Source: an uncultured Lachnospiraceae bacterium
GTDB lineage: Bacteria; Bacillota; Clostridia; Lachnospirales; Lachnospiraceae
DNA: 26,404 bases
Assembly: GCA_947068385.1 (NCBI GenBank)
Contig: CAMTBF010000001.1
Coordinates: 1 to 26,404 of the forward strand
Reading direction: 5' to 3'
The notes under the pieces are model-generated. The model did not search any database. It was not told the DNA's origin and was given only the letters and a program-made list of their open reading frames with translations. Positions 16,179 to 22,563 of the stretch are shown here, in pieces. Position numbers and translations under genes: made by a program. Position 1 is the first letter of the stretch, and each line of letters begins with the position of its first letter.

Positions 16179-16874
16179 TCAGTCTCTCCTTCTATTATTG
16201 CCACCGAAGAGCAGCACCAAACGCAGAAGCTGCAATCCGGCGGAAGCCGTGGCCGCCACATAGGTCATGGCCGCCGCGGTGAGCACCTTCCTGCAGCCCT
16301 TGGTCTCCTCGGTGGTCAAAAGCCCGTACTGCTCCACCTTCGCCACCGCCCTGGCGGAGGCGTTGAACTCCACCGGCAGGGTCACCAGCTGGAACAGCAC
16401 CGCCGATGCGAAGGCCCAGATGCCGATCTGGATCAATGTCTGGTTCCAGCTCAGGATCACGCCCAGGAGGATCAGCGGCATCCCCAGCCTGCTCGCGATG
16501 TTCACCACAGGCACCAGAGCGGACCTGATATTGATCGGCACATAGCCCTTGGCGTGCTGGATGGCATGGCCGCACTCATGGGCCGCCACCCCCACCGCCG
16601 TCACGGAAGGGGACCTGTAGTTGCCGGCGGACAGCCGCACGGTATTGGTGCGGGGATCGTAATGGTCCCCGCTGTCCGAGGGCAGGCACTCAATCTGCAC
16701 ATTGTACAGCCCCTCGTTGTTCAAGATCTGCCTGGCCGCCTCCGCCCCCGTCATGTTCCTGGCGTTGCGCACCTTGCTGTACCTGCGCATGGCGCTGTTC
16801 ACCATGGCGCTGGCCCCCATGCACAACAGCATGCCGATGATCACCAAAAGATACGTAGAGTCCCAAATAAACAT
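16179..16874 (-). CDS. membrane zinc metallopeptidase (YugP-like, Zn_peptidase_2 family)
   Basis: This is a predicted integral membrane metallopeptidase of 231 residues. It has an N-terminal membrane helix (about 5-25), a cytoplasmic or lumenal catalytic segment with the zinc motif HECGH (99-103) inside AAHECGHAIQHAKGY, and further hydrophobic segments (about 115-165 and 195-225). A glutamate in LPVEFNASARA (about 169) could be the third zinc ligand. This layout fits the YugP family, whose substrate is not well known. The ATG at 16874 is preceded by GGAAGGAG with 9-base spacing; an in-frame GTG at 16895 would lie over that site and is rejected. Its place between fmt and rsmB is an addition to the B. 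subtilis order. Confidence 0.88.
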   Translation of the reverse strand: MFIWDSTYLLVIIGMLLCMGASAMVNSAMRRYSKVRNARNMTGAEAARQILNNEGLYNVQIECLPSDSGDHYDPRTNTVRLSAGNYRSPSVTAVGVAAHECGHAIQHAKGYVPINIRSALVPVVNIASRLGMPLILLGVILSWNQTLIQIGIWAFASAVLFQLVTLPVEFNASARAVAKVEQYGLLTTEETKGCRKVLTAAAMTYVAATASAGLQLLRLVLLFGGNNRRRD

Positions 16875-16906
16875 ACCGCAACACTCCTTCCGCACAATCT
16901 TTTACG

Positions 16907-17842
16907 CTATCCCAATATCTCCCCGGGCCTCATCTTCACGCCCAGCAGAAAGTCATGGGCCGACATCCGCTTCTTCCCCGCAAGCTGCAGCTCGTAGATC
17001 CGCAGCGCCCCCTGTCCTGTGGCCACGGTCACGCAGCCCTTCTCCGTCCGTAAAATCTCGCCGGGGACATGGCCGTGGACATCCTCCGCCTCTACAGGCT
17101 CCGCCCGCCATATCTTCAGCTGCTTTCCCTGATAGCCGGTATAGGCGCTGGGCCATGGGGTCATGCCGCGGATCAGGCGGTCTATGGCCAGGGCATCCCG
17201 GGAAAAGTCGATCTCCCCCATCTCCTTCCCGATCAGAGGCGCGTAGCAGCTCAAGGCGTCGTCCTGCTTTACAGGCTCCAGCTTCCCCTGCTCCAGGAGC
17301 CCCAGGGCCTCCACGATGGCCTGGCCCCCAAGCAGGGCCAGCCTGTCGTGCAGGGTCTCGTAATCATCCTTTGGCAGGATGGGAATCTCCTTGCGATAGA
17401 GCATGTCTCCGGTATCTATCCCTGCGTCCATCTGCATGACGGTAATCCCTGTACGCGTCTCGCCGTCTATGATCACATGCTGGATCGGAGATGCCCCCCT
17501 GTACCTGGGCAGCAGGGACGCATGGATGTTCAGGCTGCCATAGCGCGGGATGTCCAGGATCTCTTGGGACAGAATCTGCCCGAAAGCCGCCACGATATAC
17601 ACATCCGCCGGGAATCCGCGGAGCTCCTCCATGGCCTCGGGCCGCTTGATGCGCCTGGGCTGCAGCACCGGGATGCCGTTCTCCAGGGCACAGACCTTCA
17701 CCGGCGAAGGCACCAGCTCCTTGCTCCGCCCCTTGGGCTTATCCGGCTGCGTCACCACCGCCGTCACTTCATGTCCCGCCCCGATCAGGGCCCGTAAAGC
17801 CGCCGCCGCGAAATCCGGCGTACCCATAAAGACAATTTTCAT
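16907..17842 (-). CDS. fmt: methionyl-tRNA formyltransferase
   Basis: Fmt formylates initiator Met-tRNA using 10-formyltetrahydrofolate. The 311-residue protein has the Rossmann start MKIVFMGTPDFA, the active-site segment SLNIHASLLPRYRG (103-116, with Asn105 and His107), and DAGIDTGD (139-146) holding the catalytic aspartate. The C-terminal OB-like tRNA-binding domain (about 205-311) includes MTPWPSAYT. The ATG at 17842 begins one base after the def stop codon. Its ribosome site AGAGGA is formed by the last Glu codons of def, so the two genes are tightly coupled. Def removes the formyl group Fmt adds, which explains the pairing. Confidence 0.97.
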   Translation of the reverse strand: MKIVFMGTPDFAAAALRALIGAGHEVTAVVTQPDKPKGRSKELVPSPVKVCALENGIPVLQPRRIKRPEAMEELRGFPADVYIVAAFGQILSQEILDIPRYGSLNIHASLLPRYRGASPIQHVIIDGETRTGITVMQMDAGIDTGDMLYRKEIPILPKDDYETLHDRLALLGGQAIVEALGLLEQGKLEPVKQDDALSCYAPLIGKEMGEIDFSRDALAIDRLIRGMTPWPSAYTGYQGKQLKIWRAEPVEAEDVHGHVPGEILRTEKGCVTVATGQGALRIYELQLAGKKRMSAHDFLLGVKMRPGEILG

Positions 17843-17843
17843 A

Positions 17844-18320
17844 TCATTCCTCTTCTTCCTCTACGGCATCCTGGAGCGGCCCTTCCACCTTCTCCACGTA
17901 CAGATGCCCCTCCAAGTGATCCAGCTCATGGCAGATGGCCCGGGCCAGGAGCTCCGTTCCCTCCACCTCGAACTCCCGCATGTTCACGTCCAGGGCCACG
18001 GCCTTGACATAATTGGGCCTGGTGACCTGTCCCGTCTTGCCCGGGACGCTTAAGCAGGCCTCCATCCCCGTCTGCTCGCCGCTGCTCTCCACGATCCTGG
18101 GATTGATGAAGATGTAAGGATCCTCCCCGGTGACGTCTATCACCACGATGCGCTTCAGCACCCCCACCTGAGGCGCCGCCAGGCCCACGCCGTTGGATTC
18201 GTACATGGTGTCCAGCATATCCTCGATGAGCTCCTTGGTGCGGGGCGTCATCTCCGTCACCAGCTTGCATTTCTTTGAGAGAACCTCTTCTCCCATCTCC
18301 CGTATGTTCCTGATTGCCAT
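17844..18320 (-). CDS. def: peptide deformylase
   Basis: Def removes the N-formyl group from new proteins. The 158-residue protein has the three family motifs: GVGLAAPQ (44-51), the cysteine motif as EACLS (87-91; Cys89 is the metal ligand and Ala replaces the usual Gly), and HELDH (131-135). The protein ends in five glutamates (154-158), and the codons of that tail form the Shine-Dalgarno sequence of fmt. GGAGGGG lies about 8 bases before the ATG at 18320. It follows priA by 25 bases. The Ala variant of the EGCLS motif does not remove a catalytic residue. Confidence 0.97.
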   Translation of the reverse strand: MAIRNIREMGEEVLSKKCKLVTEMTPRTKELIEDMLDTMYESNGVGLAAPQVGVLKRIVVIDVTGEDPYIFINPRIVESSGEQTGMEACLSVPGKTGQVTRPNYVKAVALDVNMREFEVEGTELLARAICHELDHLEGHLYVEKVEGPLQDAVEEEEE

Positions 18321-18345
18321 TTCACTGTCCCCTCCGATTGTTCCT

Positions 18346-20649
18346 TTACATTGTATTCATGGGATTGAAATCAAATTGCACCAGTTCATCCGCGGACTGG
18401 CGTTTTTGCATTTCCTCTTCCAGCAGATCCTTTGTCTGTACCAGTTTATCATATTTTGCGCATTTCACATAGAATACAAATCTAAAAATATCATTAATTC
18501 TGCCGATGGACGCAGGCGCGGGGCCGATGACCTGCACCTGCGGCACAGTGCCTTGGGTCTCCCCGGGGCGGCATCCCCCCTCCGGCCCCGGGGGATCGTC
18601 GAAATTCCGTCTCGTCAAAGATGCCAGGCTGTCCGCCAGCGCCTGTCCCCTGTCCTGGGCCCTGGCGAATATCTGTACCGCCAGCATATGGGCCGCGGGG
18701 GGATATCCCATCATCTCCCGGTAGATGATCTCTTCCTTATAAAAGCCCCCGTAGTTCTGGGCCGCCGCATGGACTACCGCATAGTGGTCCGGCTGGTAGG
18801 TCTGGATCACCGCCTCCCCGGGCAGGTCTCCCCGCCCGGCCCGGCCCACCGCCTGGGTCAGCAGCTGGAAGGTCTTCTCCCCGGCCCGGTAGTCCCCCAC
18901 GCTCAAGGACAGGTCTGCCGCCAGCACCCCCACCAGCGTCACCCTGGGGAAATCATGGCCCTTCACGATCATCTGGGTGCCGATCAGCACGTCCGCCTCG
19001 CCCCCCATGAAAGCGGACAGGATCCGCTCATAGCTGTCCTTCGTCCGGGTGGTGTCCCCGTCCATGCGCAGAGTGCGCACCCCGGGGAACATCTCCCGGA
19101 GCTTTTCCTCTATCTGCTGGGTGCCCGCCTTGAAGCCGCTGATGTATTTGGAGCCGCATATGGGGCATGTCCCGGGCTTGGGCTCCTGATAGCCGCAGTA
19201 GTGGCACATCAAGAACCCGCCCCGCCCCGCGCTGTGCTCCGACAGGGACACGTCGCAGTGGGGGCATTTCATGACGTGGCCGCAGGCCCTGCAGGACACG
19301 AAGCCCGCATAGCCCCGCCTGTTCAGGAACAGGATGCTCTGCTCTCCCCTGGAGAGCCTGTCCGCCAGAAGCTCCTGGAGCTTGCGGCTGAAGATGGAGC
19401 GGTTCCCCTCCTTCAGCTCCCTGCGCAGGTCTATGGTGTGGACTTTCGGAAGCTCCCCTCCTGTCAGGCGCTCCTTCAGGGTGAAAAGCTTGTATTCCCC
19501 GGTCTCGGCCCGGTAATAGGACTCCAAAGAGGGCGTGGCGGAGCCTAAGAGCACGCTGGCCCCGTGGAGCCTGGCCACCTGGATGGCCGTCTCCCTGGCG
19601 TGGTATTTGGGGGAGGCCTCGCTCTTGTAGCTGCCCTCGTGCTCCTCGTCCATGATGATCAGGCCGATGTTCCGGAAGGGCGCGAACAGCGCGGAACGGG
19701 GGCCGATGATCACGTCGATCTCCCCGTTCCTGGCCCGTTCGCACTGATCGTATTTTTCTCCGGGGGACAGGTTGGAATTCAGGATGCTGACCCTGTCGCC
19801 GAATCTGTTGTAGAAGCGCAGCAAGGTCTGGTAGGTCAGGGCGATCTCCGGTATCAGCACGATGGCCTGCCTGCCACGCTCCACCATCTCGGAGACCAGC
19901 TGCATGTAGACCTCCGTCTTGCCGCTGCCGGTGATGCCGTGGAGCAGGTAGGTGTCGGGGCGGCCGCTCTCGAAATCGCCCATCACTTCCTCCACGATCC
20001 GCCGCTGGGCATCGCTGAGGCGCTTTTTCTGCTCCCTGGTGGCGGCCAGGCTGACGGGGTTGCGCAGGGCCTGGGTGCTGATGACCCGGACGGCCCCTGC
20101 CCGCTCCAGGCTCTTCACGGTCTGGGCGGATACCCCCAGCTTCCCCGTGACCCACTCGTAGGGGATGGACTCCTGCTCCACCAGCTCCTGCAGGAGCCGC
20201 TCCTTGGCCACCTGCTTCTTCCGTCTGCTCTCCCCCAGCAAAGAGATGATCTCCTCCCTGCCCATCGCCCGCTGCAGCGTCCTGTGCTCCAGCCGCTTCA
20301 CGGAGCGCCTGGCGGGGAGCACCACCTTCAGGGCCTGTATCATGGTGGAGCCGTAGTTCTTCCGGATCCATGCGGCCAGGGCGACCATTTTATCCTCCGC
20401 GCCTGTGCCCCCCTGGACGATGCCGCGGATCTCCTTCATCCTGGCGGGGTCGAACTTGCACACATTCCCTATGCCCACCACGTAGGCTTTCAGGAGCTTG
20501 TTGCCGTTCCCGAAGGGGACAGTCACGCAGGCCCCTGTCTCCAGCTTGTCCCGGAGCCTTTCGGGGATGCGGTACTGGAAGGGTCTGTCCAGCTTCTCAT
20601 GGGAAATGTCCACGATGACATCCGCGTAGCATTCCTTCGATTCTTCCAT
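18346..20649 (-). CDS. priA: primosomal replication restart helicase PriA
   Basis: PriA is the 3'-5' DNA helicase that reloads the replisome at stalled forks. From the chosen ATG it is 767 residues. The N-terminal DNA-binding domain spans about 1-100. The helicase core has Walker A in HGITGSGKTEV (237-247), Walker B-type DEEH (334-337), GSATPS (about 369-374) and QAVGRAGRGD (about 599-608). Eight cysteines at about 453, 456, 462, 465, 482, 485, 495 and 498 form the two zinc sites. A Pro/Gly-rich stretch of about 20 residues (near 682-702) sits in the C-terminal domain. AGGAGG lies 7 bases before the ATG at 20649; an in-frame upstream codon at 20691 lacks that support. murE ends about 50 bases upstream. 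Confidence 0.97.
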   Translation of the reverse strand: MEESKECYADVIVDISHEKLDRPFQYRIPERLRDKLETGACVTVPFGNGNKLLKAYVVGIGNVCKFDPARMKEIRGIVQGGTGAEDKMVALAAWIRKNYGSTMIQALKVVLPARRSVKRLEHRTLQRAMGREEIISLLGESRRKKQVAKERLLQELVEQESIPYEWVTGKLGVSAQTVKSLERAGAVRVISTQALRNPVSLAATREQKKRLSDAQRRIVEEVMGDFESGRPDTYLLHGITGSGKTEVYMQLVSEMVERGRQAIVLIPEIALTYQTLLRFYNRFGDRVSILNSNLSPGEKYDQCERARNGEIDVIIGPRSALFAPFRNIGLIIMDEEHEGSYKSEASPKYHARETAIQVARLHGASVLLGSATPSLESYYRAETGEYKLFTLKERLTGGELPKVHTIDLRRELKEGNRSIFSRKLQELLADRLSRGEQSILFLNRRGYAGFVSCRACGHVMKCPHCDVSLSEHSAGRGGFLMCHYCGYQEPKPGTCPICGSKYISGFKAGTQQIEEKLREMFPGVRTLRMDGDTTRTKDSYERILSAFMGGEADVLIGTQMIVKGHDFPRVTLVGVLAADLSLSVGDYRAGEKTFQLLTQAVGRAGRGDLPGEAVIQTYQPDHYAVVHAAAQNYGGFYKEEIIYREMMGYPPAAHMLAVQIFARAQDRGQALADSLASLTRRNFDDPPGPEGGCRPGETQGTVPQVQVIGPAPASIGRINDIFRFVFYVKCAKYDKLVQTKDLLEEEMQKRQSADELVQFDFNPMNTM

Positions 20650-20701
20650 TCCGCTCCCTCCTCTCTGCCCTTCGGCCTTTGTGCCGTCCATGCCTGCGGC
20701 C

Positions 20702-22255
20702 TCAGATATGCTCCAGCCCTCCGGCCAGCAGCTCCTCTATGATGACCCTCTCGTCCATGGGGTATTTCACCCCCCTGATCTCCTGATAGTCCTCATGCCC
20801 CTTTCCGGCCAGGACGATCAGGTCGCCCTCTTCGGCATGGGAGATCGCATAGGCGATGGCCTCCCGCCTGTCGCAGATCTCCACGAACCTGCCGTCCGTC
20901 TTCCCGATCCCCGCCTTGATGTCCTCGATGATGGCCTGGGGCTCCTCGAAGCGGGGATTGTCCGAGGTGATTACCGTGAAGTCCGCCAGCCTGCCGCTGA
21001 CCTCCCCCATCTCGTACCTGCGCTGCCTGGAGCGGTTGCCGCCGCAGCCGAACAGGCACACCAGGCGCTTCGGCTCATACTCCCTCAGCGTGGACAGCAG
21101 GCTCTCCAGGGCCATGGCGTTGTGGGCATAGTCTATCAGCAGGGTGAATCTGTCGGAAATCTTCACCCGCTCGATGCGGCCTTTCACCTTGGCCGTCCGC
21201 AGGGCGCTTTGGATGTCCTCTATGCCCACCTGGAAATGGCGGCAGATGGCGATGGCGCACAGGGCGTTGTATACGCTGAACCGTCCGGGCGCGGGCACAT
21301 GGGCATCGAAGTCCATCAGGCCCGCCACATGGAAGTTCACGCCCAGCTCCCCCGGGGTGTGCACCAGCTCCAGCCTCTCCGCCCGCAGCATTGCGTCCTT
21401 TCCGGTGCCATAGGTCTCCAATTCACAGGTGTGGCCCTCCACGATATTGCCTACATGGACGTCATCGCCATTGACGATGCCGATCCGGCATTGCCTGAAC
21501 AGCCGCCCCTTGCACTCCATGTACTCCTCAAAGCTCTCGTGCTCCCCCGGCGCGATGTGGTCCGGCTCCAGGTTGGTGAAGATGCCGTAATCGAATACGA
21601 AGCCCTGTGTCCGGTGGAGCTTCAGGGCCTGGGAGGACACCTCCATCACCACCGCGTCCAGCCCGGCCTCCACCATTTTGGCGAAATCCTCCTGCAGGAC
21701 ATAGGATTCCGGCGTGGTGTTCTCGGCGTGGATGTGGACGTCCCCGATGACGGTCTCTATGGTTCCGATGAGCCCCACCCGTAGCCCCGCGTTCTCCAGG
21801 ATGGACTTCACCAGGTAGGTGGTGGTGGTCTTGCCCTTGGTGCCCGTGATGCCGATGACCTTCAGCTTCCTCGCCGGATGGCCGAACCAGGCCGCGGAGA
21901 CAAAGGCCATGGCATATCTGGTGTCCTCCACCTTGATCACGGCGACGTCTCTGCCCTCCAGGCCCTCCACGGGCTTGGAGACCAGCAGGGCCGCTGCCCC
22001 TCTCTCCGCGGCCTCGGCCGCAAAGGCATGGCCGTCGAAGTTTACGCCCTCTATGCAGATGAAGAGACAGCCCTCCACGATCTTCCTGGAATCATAGACC
22101 ACCGCCGACACTTCTCTGTCCACGGAATGCTTTTCTTCCATGGAATGCCTTTCTTCCATGGAATGCTCTTCTTCCATGGAATGCTCTCCTTCCATGGAGC
22201 GCTTCCCCTGGAGGCATTCCCAGCTTATCCCCTCTAGCAGATCCAACAGTCTCAT
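20702..22255 (-). CDS. murE: UDP-N-acetylmuramoyl-tripeptide synthetase MurE (meso-DAP type) with N-terminal repeat insertion
   Basis: MurE adds the third stem amino acid to UDP-MurNAc-L-Ala-D-Glu. The 517-residue protein has the UDP-binding N-domain (VVYDSRK near 52-58, GANFDGH-like at 70-76), the ATP loop GTKGKTTT (138-145), TTPES (about 180-184), a Lys in YMECKGRLF (249) that is carbamylated in the family, IDYAHN (about 374-379) and DNPR (432-435). DNPR is the signature of meso-diaminopimelate-adding enzymes. Between ECLQG and REVSAV, residues 18-46 are Ser/Met/Glu/His repeats encoded by an 18-bp tandem repeat, which MurE normally lacks. AAGGAGG lies 5 bases before the ATG. It heads the run into priA instead of lying in the dcw cluster. 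Confidence 0.96.
   Translation of the reverse strand: MRLLDLLEGISWECLQGKRSMEGEHSMEEEHSMEERHSMEEKHSVDREVSAVVYDSRKIVEGCLFICIEGVNFDGHAFAAEAAERGAAALLVSKPVEGLEGRDVAVIKVEDTRYAMAFVSAAWFGHPARKLKVIGITGTKGKTTTTYLVKSILENAGLRVGLIGTIETVIGDVHIHAENTTPESYVLQEDFAKMVEAGLDAVVMEVSSQALKLHRTQGFVFDYGIFTNLEPDHIAPGEHESFEEYMECKGRLFRQCRIGIVNGDDVHVGNIVEGHTCELETYGTGKDAMLRAERLELVHTPGELGVNFHVAGLMDFDAHVPAPGRFSVYNALCAIAICRHFQVGIEDIQSALRTAKVKGRIERVKISDRFTLLIDYAHNAMALESLLSTLREYEPKRLVCLFGCGGNRSRQRRYEMGEVSGRLADFTVITSDNPRFEEPQAIIEDIKAGIGKTDGRFVEICDRREAIAYAISHAEEGDLIVLAGKGHEDYQEIRGVKYPMDERVIIEELLAGGLEHI
22121..22210 (-). repeat. 18-bp tandem repeat inside murE
   Basis: Four close copies of an 18-bp unit (plus strand 22121-22138, 22139-22156, 22157-22174 and 22175-22192, e.g. 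CATGGAATGCTCTTCTTC) and one degenerate copy (22193-22210) lie in tandem. On the minus strand they encode HSMEE followed by K, R or E, and RSMEGE at the diverged end. The unit is a multiple of three, so copy-number change would keep the frame. Confidence 0.95.
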
Positions 22256-22563
22256 GGCGCCCTCCTTACCATCGGTTTTCTTTCTTTTCCATTCTTTGTC
22301 ATTCCATTATTTTGAAACATTCCTTTCTATTTTACTCCAGTTTTCGCTTTTCTACTACCCCCTATTTTCGTTTTCATGCAACCTTTTCATGCGGCCTTCC
22401 TTCGAAATCCGCCATTTATCCCATATTTACGGGCAAAACAGGGCACCGGCCGTTGGATGGCCGATGCCCCGATCATATAGGCAATGTATCCTGCCAAGCG
22501 GATTTTCCCTACCGCGGCTCCTGCAACAGCAGGTTTGCTAAGCCGCCATGCTTTCTGCAGAGA
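22256..22563. other. intergenic region between feoB and murE
   Basis: No credible gene lies here. The feoB-side half holds a small CCTGC/GCAGG hairpin and the terminator reported separately. The murE-side half (about 22256-22400) is A/T-rich and purine-rich on the minus strand and must contain the murE promoter. Candidate hexamers such as TAAAAT near 22330-22340 and TTGCAT near 22380 do not pair at a good spacing, so I do not place the promoter. Confidence 0.6.
22431..22469 (-). terminator. intrinsic terminator of the feo operon
   Basis: On the minus strand GGGCATCGGCC pairs with GGCCGGTGCCC over 11 positions, one of them G-U, around a 7-base loop. TGTTTTGCCC follows. The U-tract is short but the stem is strong. 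It lies about 95 bases after the feoB stop and before murE. Confidence 0.65.

Noticed and set aside
13690..16263. 857-codon open frame on the plus strand opposite rlmN and rsmB
   Set aside because: It is antisense to two well-supported enzymes. Its translation is low-complexity His/Leu/Pro/Gly-rich, as expected from the complement of high-GC codons.
18048..18062. EACLS instead of EGCLS in peptide deformylase
   Set aside because: The metal-binding cysteine and HELDH are intact, and I consider this a tolerated clostridial variant.
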